From positions 15,956,350 through 16,020,349 of the forward strand of contig OX155963.1 in the NCBI GenBank assembly GCA_944548615.1: 64,000 bases of DNA, read 5' to 3'. Made by a program: the position numbers and the translations under genes. Positions 1 through 51,489 of the stretch are shown here, in pieces; positions within the stretch are counted from its first letter, which is position 1; each line of letters starts with the position of its first letter. The notes under the pieces were generated by a model that had not been told where the DNA came from, made no database searches, and saw nothing but the letters and a program-made list of their open reading frames with translations. The stretch is from Micropterix aruncella (Eukaryota > Arthropoda > Insecta > Lepidoptera > Micropterigidae).

Positions 1-720
1 AATCACACACATTGCTCACGCGTTCAACAGTCAACATAGGATGCGTTCCAAAATCAAATGAACAATCGATAACACGATGCGCCCTGTATACTAGACGCTT
101 TAGTGAAAGAATGTTTTTTTCAAACATATGAATTTGGCGCCCCCATAAATTGGCACCCGGGGCAGGCAAACCCCGGGTTGCCCCCCTAAATCCGGGGCTG
201 CTTTTATGCTAACTCGAATAAGTTACCAATAAAAATCGTAGTTATCTTAAATGGTGTAATAATAAGTACCTACCTCCGTCACCCCCGTGATCTATCATTC
301 CGATCGAGCATTCCGATCGAGCATTCCGTGATAATCCTATTCTACCATTACCATGATTATTCATAACCTACCATTCCGTTCGCAAACCGGATGTTTCGAA
401 GACCTGGCGGCTGGTATAGACAGATGTCTGGCTGTGTTATTTGTTTTGGAAGCTGAAAAGCATCATTCATTGTTATCGCGTATATTATGGTGCAGGAAAT
501 GCATACGAATAGTGAAAAATGTATTTAATTAATGAGTATTTGACTAGTAGGTTATAAAATATATTATAGTATAGTAATATATAGTATAGTATATATATAT
601 ATATATATAGTAATATAATATAGTAATATAATGTATATATAGTAATATATATATAGTATAGTAATATATATATTATATATAGTATAGTAATATATTATAC
701 ATTTAATATCACTCCGTCCA
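1..720. other. AT-rich flank with repeat G and an AT tract
   Basis: No gene seen. Bases 1-170 resemble 52665-52800 (shared segments around ATCGATA, the 'gctttagtg' block and TTTGGCGCCCC), marking dispersed repeat family G. Bases 299-328 contain a short tandem duplication (CCGATCGAGCATT). About 555-705 is a low-complexity TATAGTA-type tract. Confidence 0.5.
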
Positions 721-1072
721 AAATACCAACTCACTATATACCTCTTATATTTTATAATGTTAGGTCATTTGATTACGCGGCATTCATTTATCAAAGAAGG
801 TAACTTTCACAACACGCAATTCTTTGTGGTTTGGTTTTAGAAAAAAGAAACATTCAATCATTCCACTGCTTAATTGCCCTTTTAATGGTATAATCATTAG
901 CGGACTTTTCTGCTTGTGTTTTTTTATGAAGCAATATAGTCAAGGATGCTTTACTTTCTGCTACGTTTTATTATTGAGGCCTAAATAGTTTTTGTCTATC
1001 AGAGAAATATACATATCCACTCAACTTTCAATGTTAATTAAATATCAATTAATTATTTAAAAAGAATAAAAA

Positions 1073-1427
1073 ACACGACTGCCGTTACAGAAACGCCGTA
1101 CTTTTATTAGGGCTTTTTATGAAATTTTTGTATATGAATTTATGTATTTATTTATAGATACGTTTATATCAATCAGACCTTTCATTTGACACTAAACACG
1201 ACTAATGTATGTTAGTTTATTGACATTTGGACATTTCAACAACTACTTACTAGGTATTTGTACAGTTAGGGTACCCTATTACACTCGGAATTACATAACG
1301 ATTCTAGCAATACCAGACACTTCTAGATCAATTGAAGCGTTTAGACGTTATAGTGGAATAAATAAAGAGAAAACACACATAAATGAATACTGAACACATA
1401 GACTCCTTTTTTGTTGGGCAGTCGTGT
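1073..1427 (+). repeat. repeat family A, full copy
   Basis: About 355-bp interspersed repeat with short inverted ends: ACACGACTGCC at the left and GGGCAGTCGTGT at the right. Related copies in this window are at 15570-15927, 22578-22970, 28640-28967 and 29757-29890 (same orientation), and 20963-22323, 27000-27170 and 55766-55873 (reverse). It has no coding capacity; probably a non-autonomous element. Confidence 0.8.
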
Positions 1428-1502
1428 AAAAATATGATTGCATATGAGTAATAACGTTCCAGAGCCTTGTTTCTAGTTTGTATAAGTACGTAGATTCATA
1501 TT

Positions 1503-1806
1503 TATACAGGATGTTCGGCAGACGGTTGTACATACGGTTATGACGGACAAGTGAGGCCCTCACCTACATGCTTGGCCCTAAAAATTTAACCTAGGCCTCC
1601 CATTTTTTTAATGATTTTTTTTGTAATATGGCGAAATTTTTCATTTCCATGGCTTTAAACTCCATTTCATTTCCATGGCTTTAAACTCCATTAACTAAAA
1701 AAAATCGTGATGCCTAGGTTAAATTTTTGCAGCCAAGCATGTAGGTGAGGGCCTCACTTGTCCGTCATAATCGTAATGACAACCGTCTGCCGAACTTCCT
1801 GTATAA
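1503..1806. mobile_element. foldback MITE with about 100-bp inverted arms, TA-flanked
   Basis: Left arm about 1503-1605 and right arm about 1705-1806 are near-perfect inverted repeats (TATACAGGATGTTCGGCAGA matched by its diverged complement at the right end). Both ends are TATACAGG-like next to TA, typical of Tc1/mariner-type MITEs. The central loop holds a 22-bp tandem duplication (CATTTCCATGGCTTTAAACTC, about 1639-1690). Confidence 0.85.
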
Positions 1807-2875
1807 TACTGAAATCGTAAGCTGTTGGTATTTGTAATTTTTATTTACAAATTTAAATTATCACACATTTTTAAATTGCCAGATATGAATGACTTAGTTA
1901 GAAGATTTATGTGAATTTAAATCAGCATGAGGTTGTCGTTATTTCCTTCTCTCAAGAAGGAATTTAAAATATATTTGGATCTTTCTCTTATACTGGATCT
2001 ACACTACATGTATCTTTTTTCATACCCCTTCGACCAGCTCGCTGGCATGCTCGCTGGCATGGCGATCAAGCATGCTTGATTGTCTAGAAAGCCCCTTACA
2101 TATTTTTGTTATCTTCATATTTATTACATAATTTACTTATTACACTATTACTTAATTAATGAATTTATAATTTGTAACTCTCTTTACTTGATATTTATTT
2201 GGACTAGTTGATTTGTATATGTATTTGGACTAGTAGATAACGATTTCGCTTAAAAACAAAACCGCTGGATTTTGTTTTTAAATCGTTCTGTTAATACGTC
2301 TTTTCTTCTCGCATAGTGCATAATATGATAGCGCAATATTTGGAAACATATAATTAGTATATTTGTGTATTTTTGATTAGATAAGTAAGTGTAAATATGT
2401 TTTGTTTTACTGTCTCTTTCCCGGAGAAAATGTAAACAAAAATAAAATATAAAAACTGGTTTTTGACTGTTAAGTTTTTTTCGCTAAGAATCCCTTCCTT
2501 CGAGAGTCCATTTAATACCAGTACATACCTATCAAAGCTGATGGGCATGTGGCTATTGTACCTGGCACCTATCTATGTCTATTATCAGTCTTTGTACGGT
2601 TTTGTAAGGTTACCATTTCCCGAATTTAATAGACATTTATCGTAACGTCCAGGCATCCGGCCGGTACTGTACTCGACTTTGTCAAGATTCGATTTTGATC
2701 GCTTTCTCGTCGATGCGAACGTTATTATGTTTTCTACTAGAAACTTGCCAGACAGTAAAACTGGTACGATATTGATTAATGGAAAAATTTAATTAATCTA
2801 CATCAATCAGCTAGTTATATAGAAACAAGCTAACTATAGAAGAGTTTGTATATTTTCGAAAAAAGTATGAAAAAA
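1807..2875. other. no gene seen
   Basis: AT-rich DNA with no recognisable coding or mobile sequence apart from a short duplication of GCTCGCTGGCATG near 2038-2060. Confidence 0.5.
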
Positions 2876-3466
2876 TATGTTGTCCCCCGAGGCTTTCCCG
2901 GAAGAGGCTAAGGACTGATTTCATCTAAATAAAATCGATGAGCCGGCGGATGAACCCGTTACACAACTGCCTCAATCGGCGCGGTTTGCATCTCGGCTAG
3001 CCTCGCGCGACTCTGTAATAATATTTGATATTTGTATGGCGGAATTTAAATATAATTAGTGCAACTTGTATATGAGCTATTTTAACAGAAATTTCGCAAC
3101 GTGATTTCGGCCCAAAAAGGCATCTGCGTACCGAATTTCAAATCTCTAAGTCTAATATTTCGAGATTGATATGATTAGGGCGCCGTGGTGATATAACTAG
3201 TGGGTCGTTTTCAACCACAAGCTTCTCGACTCGTGTCATGTCCAAATTTCAGCCCAATCGGATTAAGCGTTTGGGCGCAATCGTGGAGGAATACACACAG
3301 ATAGATACACAGTCAGACAGACACGCAGACAGACTTCAATCTGGACATGGTCTTAACCGTGTCAGGGCGGCTCAAACTAGATATTTCCGTCTTCATCTGG
3401 AAAATATTTTTTTTCCGCGTTCAGACTACTTTCTCTCCTGGTCGGTTGGTGGGCCGGGATAGTAAA
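2876..3466 (+). repeat. repeat family B, copy 1
   Basis: About 590-bp dispersed repeat. A diverged reverse-complement copy occupies 43656-44275. Shared landmarks are CGGCTAGCCTCG near 2995, the block AATCGGATTAAGCGTTTGGG near 3256 and the end GGTTGGTGGGCCGGG at 3446-3460. No coding signal survives; family not identified. Confidence 0.75.
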
Positions 3467-5944
3467 AACCACGTATACAAAAACACTGGAATTGGAAAGG
3501 GCATCATAACCGATCTTTTATTTTCACATTACTGACAGTGATTTGTACGGACTAAGTTGTTTGTACGTACACGTACAGTTGTTTGTACGGACTAAGCTCC
3601 TATAGGAGCTACAGCTCAGCTCAGCTCTAATCCTGGCTTCTGGTTACTACACTCAGGTTACCTTCTAGTGATTTTTGTTTGTTTATTTTCAAGATCATTG
3701 ACTTAAAGTGCTCGCGAGACTGTAAAAGTGTGGGTGACCTTCAACGGTGCTCAAATGCGAATAGTAAACTTCTAGGAGGTCAATGAAGCCAGCAAATTGA
3801 CAATTCAATAAACGGCTCGCATATTACATTATTCTGGGGATAGTCAAATAATTTCAACATATTTTCATTGTACTTTGGAGTTATATATTTAATTTGAATT
3901 GTGCGGTTATTCATAGCGATACTTTCATTCTTAACAACTCGGTTCATTTTACTTTATGGTTGTAAAACATACAATTTTAACACTTTTTTCTTCTAGAAAA
4001 AAATGTTTTTTTAATAATATTTTTTTTAATTTTTATTTTATTTATTTATTAATTTACAATAACTTTATAATTATGTCATATACACACCATTAACATACTA
4101 TGGTTGAGTTGGGAGAGGTTGAGCACATCCTATGGTGAAAATGTCTATCCGCATTCCTAACTAGGTCAGAGACCCGTATCTAGGGATGCTGCTTATTTTT
4201 AAAGGTATCGACATTGATTTTATAAAATCAATGTTATCGATGAGCTGACTCTTTTGATGTTATGAACTTACGTTGCATTGCATAATACATAAGAATATAT
4301 ACATATATACATACACATACATGCACACATACATAAATATATATATATACATACCTACACCTATATATACATAAGCAAATAATACGCGAGATTTGATATT
4401 AGTTAATTAAACGAAAAATCTATTTGAATTCATGAAATTTGAAATGGGAGAAGTTTCCAGCATACGAATGAGTAATAATTGTTATAAACAAAACACTTGG
4501 CCGGTAGAAATGGGTTCTCCTAATTTATGTCTGCGACAATTAGGCCACGATAAACCTGTTTTTTTTCAATCAGTTGTCCGTGGCGATTTTGTCTCGTCTA
4601 AAGACTTCGATATTTTTAATTTTCGGATTAGAAATACCGCATTTATTTCATAACACCAAAATGTAAACGAGAATAAATCTTCATTTTTCTGCGATATGGC
4701 TTCACATTTAATTTGTGAATATATACACTATACGTCTTGCACCAATTTAAATACATTACTATAAATATTACCTTAATATCTGACCATGGCAATGGAAACA
4801 CGTAAATGGATGCTCTATTCGACTAAAGTATGGCGATGGAAAACAGCCAAAACTGATAACAATTTGAAACATAGCGGCTGTCGAATATATTAAGAGTCGA
4901 AATGGTAAAAAAAAGTGGGCCTTGTTATAAGTCAAAAATCATGGTAATGGAATATAGGGAACTCCGCTTCGTCAATTATTATGGTACGACATAATTTAAA
5001 ATGTTTTTTTTTAAATTTTCGTCGCAGAACATTCAATATAATGTATGTTTCCGTTCATTTAATTCACTGACTGTATGTGGCTAAGCACATTTTGAAATTA
5101 TACTCCAAAATTATTGTGAATCGGAATTATTTAATTTCGTATCAGCCTGGTCTTGGTGAAAACTTTCACCCCGAGAATGTCAGCAATATATTTAATTAAA
5201 CATATAAATAAATATAGTTTTCTGAAAAAAACATATATTTTTTTATCAAGTCGTTTAGAGCTGTATGCAAAAGTTAAAAAAAGTAATGCTATCTATCTCT
5301 AAATAGTTGCATTACATAAAACAGTTCTCCTTTATTCCGTTCTAATGATGTTTTTTTTTTAATATGTAAATATTTATCTTGAGATATATTTTCATGAATG
5401 TTAGATTTATGTGACGTGTTTTTATTTCCATGATTCAGTATTTCGAAGTAGTATCAAAAACAAGCAGGCTGGGTTTTAAATATATTTAATTTAATTTTTT
5501 TAAATTAATGAACTAAACTAATGTACCTACCTACTTATTATAAGTGACAACTACCAATTTATGATTATATTAGCTATACTTCAACATACTCTTATACTTA
5601 TACACGGTTATTTTTTTCAGTTCCAGGCTTATTTCGAATTCTGCCAATCGTCTTCAACAATTTATAATTATTAGAATGTCCCAGTGATGATTGTGATTTG
5701 ATTAATGACTCGACTGTCATGTCTATAGCTCTTGAGTTTCATTCATAAGTGTTTGCATTAAACGAGTTTATAAGAGACTCTTTGCGATTGAGCAATCGTA
5801 TAATCTGAATTAATTGAATTAATAAAACTATTTCACTTGTCATTATTTGTACTGAACTTGGCATAATATGGCTGATAGACAGTTCATATAAATTCTGTTT
5901 TTTTAAATTTACTCAAAGTTTTTATTTTTTCGTAATATTTATAT
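3467..5944. other. no gene seen; microsatellite at about 4286-4376
   Basis: AT-rich DNA. An imperfect (TACATA)n/(TA)n microsatellite lies at about 4286-4376. An open frame at 4432-4653 has no recognisable domain and is not called. Confidence 0.4.
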
Positions 5945-6560
5945 TCTTGTCAGGTTGTTCAGGGTTGGTCACACTCACGGGTCAGCACCCGTCCGGCGGT
6001 CTCCACGCATGAAATGCGAGCCCGGGCAGGACTCTGGCCTTAGGGCTAGTTTCCCCTAGGAGTCAACCTTCTGGCGCTCCTGGACGGTCTGTGCACCGTG
6101 CGTCGTAATCCAATCGACTGTGCACTTTGACTAATAGTCGGGGGAGCCTGGAAGCAGTACTGTTTCCTATAGAGAAGGGGTGGTTGCTGATCTTACGGCG
6201 ACTGACTTCGAAACGACCATCGGCTACCCGATCCTGGGTGGAACAGCCGGGTAAAGGATGCCGTGGTCCGCGATAGATTCGGTTTACACCGTTTCACCGC
6301 TTCGTAAGGGAGAGGACCGCGCAAGTGACCTCGAACTCGTAACCAATCGAGAGACCGGAGTAATCTGGTCGCAATTGGAAGTATGGGCGTGAGTTTAAGC
6401 CCGCTGGGTAACATACCTGGTTATCTCGCGGATGTGGCGGAGCATGTAGCGGAGCTTGACGGTGGACTGTTTTGCCCGTCTTCTGCGCTCTTATTCACGG
6501 GAGATAGAACGAACAATCGTTAAAACTTCCTGAGGTGACGGGTTCGCCCGTTGTAGTTGA
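5945..6560 (+). repeat. repeat family C, copy 1 (GC-rich)
   Basis: GC-rich island in AT-rich DNA. It matches 38740-39185 (+), 16548-16930 (reverse) and 27355-27475 (reverse, partial). Conserved landmarks are CTACCCGAT, GTAAAGGATGCCGTGG-like and the end GAGGTGACGGGTTCG at 6533-6547. No ORF is conserved between copies. It could be the 5' region of a retroelement. Confidence 0.7.
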
Positions 6561-7693
6561 CAACTCTATTTTTCCGTGTTTAATATTGATATTATTGGCC
6601 CTTGTGTATAATGTGTCTGTCTTTATTGCCATGCCATAATGATGATGGTGGTAAATTGGGATGATGTTTGATCACAAGGCTATCCGTAGTTAATCCTAAT
6701 TTTAGATCCATTGTGGCTTACCCCCACTTATGTATCTATTAGCCACTAGTCCATTCTATAAATTCTTCAACGATCTTACTCAAGAGACCATTTGCAGTTT
6801 CCTCAGTGGACGGAAACCGCACACATCAGCCATAGCAACATTAAATTGCCTAGCAGACTTGAAATGCCATACAACTTAGTTCACATATTCCTTGTTTAGA
6901 CGAAATCGCATTGAATTTTCGCCGGTCAGTACACAATTAATCGGATTTATATCAAAAATTGCTTATTTGTTCGTACTGATTCTTCAAGGATGTCGGTAAC
7001 TCAAAACTCACTCTGTATAATTACAAAATATGAACTTATGAACAAAATACAATAGCAGTTTTGACCAGTCCCTATTGCAAGATTGTCATGAAGGATGATT
7101 ATATTACATGTTATTTGTACTATTTATATTTATATAGAACATACATTGCATTGCATTTTTTTTAAATAGATAAAATAAAAGTCGCGAAAGACCATTATTT
7201 CGTCAGGTTTTACTTATCCCAACATGATGGTATTCGGGTGTTGCATAGAAAGTGCTGTATTTTTTGCTAAGCCTATGCGCCTTGCCTGTTGTCCCTCTTC
7301 CATCTCATAAGAACCAATACATGCATAAGCAGGACATAATAAAACATAATATAATTAAGTACAACATAATAAAATATACCGTAACATAGTATACATAATA
7401 CAACCTATAATTTATGGTTAAAAATATAAAATAATATAAGAAACACCATGATATTTCTTTTATTTATTATTATATAATACATCATTTTAATCGTAATGAA
7501 TATGGAGCATTATGGAGAATATGGAGCAGAAAGTGAAACTCGATGTCAAATATTAAAGTTATACAAAAGTCAAAGCCTGAAATTAAACTTTAATTAAAAA
7601 ATAAAATGAAAATTATTGTTTATTTCGAATTTTTACTCTACTCCTTTGTTCGGAAAATACGTATAAAAGTGGAATAATAACTTTATTTTACAA
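6561..7693. other. no gene seen
   Basis: AT-rich DNA without recognisable features. Confidence 0.4.
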
Positions 7694-8047
7694 TTATTCA
7701 GGTATTTCAATATGGTTTCCTTCAAAGTACTCCCCCTGAGACAAGATGCACTTCTGCCATCGCCGTTTCCACCTTTGATAAGATCGCTGAAAGTCTTCAG
7801 TTGTGAGGCTTTTCATTTGCAATGTCGTTGCTGCCTTGATGGCTGCCACATCCCCCAAGTGCCGCCCCCGAAGCACCATTTTGCATTTTGGGAACAGGAA
7901 GAAGTCGCATGGGGCTAAATCGGGTTTATATGGCAGATGTTCTGTCACGGTGATTAAGCTTCGCGCCAAAAACTCACGCACAACGAGAGATGTGTGAGCA
8001 GGCGCGTTGTCGTGATGAAGGATCCACCTGCCCCCTTGTGCCAAATC
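7694..8047 (-). mobile_element. mariner (DD34D) transposase, C-terminal relic
   Basis: A 116-codon open frame gives the C-terminal third of a Tc1/mariner transposase. HHDNAPAH holds the second catalytic Asp, and PDLAPCDFFLFP holds the third Asp exactly 34 residues later, which is the DD34D signature of mariner. The N-terminal helix-turn-helix and first Asp are missing (family length about 345 aa). Inverted ends were not identified. Dead copy. Confidence 0.92.
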
Positions 8048-8579
8048 CGTCGAACTCGGGCCAGACGAGCTCTAAGACGACTTTAAACTTCAACGTAGAA
8101 ATTTCCGTCGCAATAATATCCAATATCTCAATTGGCTAACTGTCTCAAGGGTTGATTATAATACTTCTTTTCTATATATGGTATTCCACATATGATATAA
8201 ATATGGTATTCACGCTCGATAATCAACTTACACGGAAGTCACTAAACCCCTTGCTAATTGGTTATGCCCATATTATGGTAATTAATTCATTAATGAAATC
8301 GGCGATTGCGCGATTTTCGAAACACGAAAAAGTACAGACAATTTAATTGAAATGATAGCCTTCCCGTGCAAGTGATACTTGTCAGATTTAATTTCATTTG
8401 GGTTTATTCCGACACCGTTTTACCTATGACCATTTTACCCTAGCCAAAACCGTGTTATCGTACCTTCGGCGTTGCTCCGAATTAGGCCAAAATGTTCGAA
8501 CATAGATTTAAACGCTGGCTCGCAACACATGCTATTTTATAAGGTAGGTAGTCGACCTCGAAAAAAGATTAAATAGTAG
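8048..8579. other. no gene seen
   Basis: AT-rich DNA without recognisable features. Confidence 0.35.
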
Positions 8580-8990
8580 AAAAGCATTTAAAAAAACAAG
8601 CTTTTATTATAATGCTCTGAAAAGAAGAAAAAACGGGCTACTATAGTTGAATTCCTATACAAAATTGTGTGTATGTGCTGTTGACCGTTGAGGAGTCCCC
8701 TCGTCAGGAGCCAACTATGGGTGCAGTAGCCATGTCATGGTCGAACTTAGAACGGGCTACCAATTGATTATGTATACAAAATTTCGTGTCTTTGCTGTTG
8801 ACCGTGGAAGAGTAGTTTTGTCGGGAGCCAATCCTGGGTGTAGAATCATGCTTACCATAAAATGTCATTGTCATCGGAACTGAACCAACATGTAAAATTT
8901 AAACCTTATAGGATACGAGAAAGTGGTTTTAATTCAGCTTGTAAGATTTCACCTAAACAAACTGACAAACATTGCAAGACAAGTAAAAGG
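8580..8990 (+). repeat. repeat family D, copy with about 2 tandem units
   Basis: The leader (ACAAGCTTTTATTA, then TCTGAAAA) is followed by about 115-bp units with the core GTGCTGTTGACCGTTGA and GGAGCCAACyaTGGGTGCAG, then a unique tail running through ACATTGCAAG. The same architecture, with different unit numbers, is seen at 42757-43290 (reverse) and 53200-53730 (+). Confidence 0.8.
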
Positions 8991-9284
8991 TCGTAATAAT
9001 ATTACTATCTTTACTATACATACTTATTATGAAAAATTGTATCTCACCCCATACGAATATATTATGTTATAAATCACACTATATATCACATGTCACAATT
9101 CACATGTGACTATTATTAACATTATTTTAATTAATTATTTTTTGCGTTAGTTTAACGCTATTGATTTCTTTGTTTTTTTTTATATTTGCTCCATTTATAT
9201 TTTCATGAATTTTATGTTAAAATATATTTTTATTATGTTTTAAATATTTATTATTATGATATATTCAACTTATTCGTAAAAGAG

Positions 9285-9800
9285 AATGGGCATTTTGGGC
9301 CCACTTTTCCAATAGCTGTAAATCCTTTGTAGAACATTTATATCCCCTAGTTAGAGCACCTAACACATCAAGGCATTGTATTTTTAATAACTATTTAAAC
9401 GAAAACCGTCGCAGAATACACGAAACGATAAAGTACATACGCTGTGTGAGTACAAACTATATATTCCTAAGAATGCTAATATATTGCTTGAACTCTGTGA
9501 TGTGTCTCATTATTTTATTCCCGCTCTGTTTACTGACTTATTCTGACTTGGCCAGCTATTCAGCATGGTGTGTCCGGTGACCTTACATCATAATATAATA
9601 TCTTTTATGGATCCCCACTGCTAATAATATATTTAAAATAAATAGTTGGCATGGGAATTTTCGTATAATTAGCCATTTTCAGAAGATACAGAACTTTAAA
9701 ACTCGGAAATATTCTAGATAAATAGATCTTTCCAATGGTATATACATTATAACTGTTAGAAAGGTGGGCCCAGCGCCCATATATGTATGCCCATTGTCCT
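9285..9800. mobile_element. possible MITE with inverted GGGCCCAC ends
   Basis: AATGGGCATTTTGGGCCCAC (9286-9305) is mirrored by the complement of GTGGGCCCAGCGCCCAT (9764-9780) plus GCCCATTGTCC (9789-9799). The interior has no ORF. The right arm carries an extra spacer, so the boundary is approximate. Confidence 0.5.
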
Positions 9801-12800
9801 TTGGTTAAATAAAAGACTTTTGACTATACTGTTGGCTAAAAAAAAAATCGAATTGCGAAATTTATTACCAGTATATTTTAGAGCGAAGACTATTGGGGTT
9901 ATTCGCTACAGTCGGATCAGTTTCGTTGCTATAAATGACATTGGATGTAATATTCTTCATTGTGTGTAAATTAAAATGGTTGAATTTTGTGAGACAAAAA
10001 CTATAATGCTATGTACCAGCGAAATCCTCGGTTATTCACCTGACTTTCGTCTGAGTTTAACTCAACATTTGCATACATACCTTGGTAATTCGATTGAGGA
10101 AAATAAAAGTGATTACTCATTCCTTTGTGTCGACTTATATGTAAGTTAAGCGTTCTTTAATTCTGCAATAAGATTTTAGGGGCAGTGTACTTATATTAAA
10201 TAATAGCATGGAAGTTTTGTTATAATTCTAATAATGCATCTGTCAGGGGAGGTCATGGTGTAAGATACTTTTTTTTTGTGAATTGTCTACTTTTTGGCAT
10301 AATTTGCATAATTAGTAGCATCATATTTATGTTTATTGTTATTTTATAAAATAATGTACATGCATATAGTTGGACACGCATATAGTTGACAGGACATGCA
10401 TATAGTTGTACATACAGAATCGTTACAAAACAAACATTAACATAGCGAAACATATATCTCCATGCATATATTTATGCTAGCATATCCAAAGTGAGGCGAA
10501 ATCGCACAACCAACTAGACCTATAAGGTTTGTTATCTGGCTATTACTTTATGTTTTTTGGCGCCAGAATTGACACATTTGATTCAAATTTTACCCATTTT
10601 TTTTTCATATAACAAAAAGGTAAGTCTAACAAATGTGTGTATTACACACCTTAAACCTAAAAAAAATAGAAAAAAAACATGTATATAATAAAAACTAAAA
10701 AAATATTAATAGGTATAATATTATATAAATATTATACCGATATTATATTAATAAAGGAATAAACTTTACATTATGTACAATAAATTTAAATAGGCAAATA
10801 AGTTATAATATGTAGGCAGAGTATTAACACAATAGTATAATATATATTTATGGGAAATTCGTTTGTATCTATGTTAAGTAAAATATTACTCGAAAATATA
10901 TGAATTACATGTGAAACTCTCATAACCTCTAAATGTATTTTAAATATTAATATAAAATATCGTCGGATAAGCTGATTTTAAAATAGACATTATTATGACC
11001 GATTAAAATGTTCATTATTTTATGATCTGTTCAACATTATGCTCATGTGCATGTGCAACGCGAGCAGAATTCACTGCCATGGAAAATCAGCTGCAAAAGT
11101 AGGGAAAATTTACATAACGGCCGTAAATGCTACGATTGTGATTGCCGGTAATTCGAACGACCTATGCACTGGTCACAAACACACACATTTACGAATGCTA
11201 CTATCGTATATTTCGTATGAGTGCAACAACAATTAAAAATAATCCCATGTTGACGTTGACATATAATGTCAAAGATGGTTTGTAAAAAAATACAAAGAGC
11301 GCCTAAACGATGGACGGTTTACATCGTTCTTCTTCTTCTTTTTCGAGCTTATTGTGATCCAGAAAGTTGCAGTGCCAGCCAACTGTGTTATAATTTGAAT
11401 TTCAATATATCCTATTATATGCTAATAATAACTACTATAACCAGTAATTTGGTAGTATTAAAACTACTTACTGACGCGGTTTCAACTCCGCAAAGTGATG
11501 AAAGTGACCGATCACTGAGTTAAAGTGGATCGCAAAGTCCAATAACGTAGCAACGTGGAAACGCTTGAGAGTACATCGGTGGTATTTATCATGATTCGAG
11601 TACAGCAGTGGTATTTATCATGATTTATTCGAACGAGCCCGCTTGCTAATACCGAAATTCACGAGCGGCTTTCGCGACGTTTTCAGCCGAGTAAATGAGC
11701 GGCCTTGAAAGCAATCAAGATGCATCTTTAATCCAAGATGAGAAAGGAATACACGATCACTCTCACCAGATAGAAACTTCGGCACTTTTAAAACAGATTT
11801 TGAACCTACGTAGCATCATTCAACTATAGTCCAAACACAGATAAATTACACCAGCCCTAGAACGGGTATACCCCAGTTGGACGGGGCTTGATAAACATAG
11901 CCACTAATATCTTATAATAATGATGAGCCCTTGGTTTCGTACTTTTTTCTATCCTTTGATTTCGATGCCAGCGCCTCCTGTTTCAATATAATAAGTCGAT
12001 GTTTAAAATAACATATCTCAGTGACAATTTATGTAGCAATAGTTGATGATACTTTAACACGATTGGTATAATATTTTAAAATTAGTGACTTTTTTCAGTA
12101 AAATTTATCAATCTTTTTTTCATTAAAATTAAGAACTCTGCAAAAAGTCATTCACGTGATTATATTGTGAAAGGGAGAAATGAATATGGGTCATCAAAAA
12201 AAACCTTAATATATCGGAAACTAATAATGAAAGCTTATCAAAAAGAATAGTTTTATAGACTATTTAATATTACTCTAATAAAATTAATAAAAGTTCATTG
12301 CATTACGTATTTTTTTAATTAGACTATACCTATCTGGTATTTAATATTCATTTTTAATGTGTGAATTATTGAATAAGCTAACATTCTAAGTAGCCGAATA
12401 AGCTGGCATTAAAAAATAGTGAAATTCGAAAGTTTTCAATTTGTTTAGAGAGTTCGTAAACTTTTTGACGCTGCGAAGCCTCACAGAAAAAATATTTTTA
12501 AGCATTTTCATCGAATTTCGTCCATATATTTCTCGCTACATAGAATATATTGCGGTAAAATGTTTGTTTACATTGTATAATAGATATTTGTCTATGATAC
12601 AAGGTATCTATCATAGATATAAGTTATATACAACAGAAGAGATATAATATCGCCCTCACGGGAATTGCCTTTTGTATTACTTAACCTTGTTCAATAGGCA
12701 CTAAAATAGTTAATATATCATCGTGGGACAATTAAATTTTGTAATATTAAATAATTTTCGATATGTATTTTCCAGCGGATGATTCAGTGATATATCTGGC

Positions 12801-13097
12801 ACTTGTTTAATTTTAAATATATATATAGACAACACCATCATCTAAGGACTCGTCGACATACTTTTTTGAAAACCAGTTCAGTGATTTTTGCATGAATCAC
12901 AAACACTTTAACGTTCACGAACTCAGACCATAGACGCATCGATACCTAAGCGACTTTTGTCTGCATTATATAGGGCTACGGTTTGATATGGTCTCCTGCT
13001 TTTATTACATACCTGTAGCTACAACTGATTAGCATTCGTAACTCAGTATCGGGTAGCAATAAAACCTGTACATCCGCTAGCCGTCTTCCGCTGCGTT
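9801..13097. other. AT-rich upstream flank, no gene seen
   Basis: No coding sequence recognised. Three short direct repeats of GCATATAGTTG occur between 10363 and 10406. Around 12170-12250 there is a faint match to 22445-22530 (CCTTAATATmTCGGAAACTAA). Confidence 0.4.
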
Positions 13098-13338
13098 CCT
13101 ATAATATAAAGCTTGGGTCGTAGCGCGGTGCCACTTTGATAAAAACGCGCCGGCTGAAGGGACGCAGTGGCGGAAGCGGTTTCGGTAGAGGTCGCGTTAA
13201 CAATTTTCGCGGCATTTTCCAAAATGTCATTTTAGGCCGCGTAGATATGTTGACCATTTCGACTGACCGATCAAGTGACCTTTAACGCACGAGGTTTCAG
13301 TGATTGTTTTGAAAATTCAGTGTTCGATAGTGTTCGAA
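13098..13338 (+). promoter_or_regulatory. putative lipase promoter and 5' UTR
   Basis: A TATA-like stretch (TATAATATAAAG) lies near 13100-13112. Two TCAGTG initiator-like hexamers lie near 13297 and 13317, the latter 22 bases before the ATG. The stretch is GC-richer than its surroundings. The transcription start cannot be fixed from sequence alone. Confidence 0.3.
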
Positions 13339-51207
<37,869 letters not shown>

Positions 51208-51489
51208 AAACAGAAAATTCACCGAATTTCGCAACTCCACTCCAATTTCGCGAATGATAAGAGCCAAAAGAGCCTTTATTCGTAGAGATAGAAATATTAG
51301 ACGTATGTGTGTTCATACATAGTTGCGTAGTCAGCAAATGAACTTAGAGGTTGTTTAAAAATCAGGGTATTAATATTTATAGTAGCACCGAGTTTAAAAA
51401 CGTATTATCGCCTTCAGTATTCGATATTTTATGATAAGTTGTATTATCTATGGTAATTGTACAAATATGTGGCATAGACTAATTTGTTA

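Noticed and set aside
4432..4653. 73-codon forward open frame
   Set aside because: No recognisable motif, no splice context linking it to other exons, AT-rich surroundings; could be chance.
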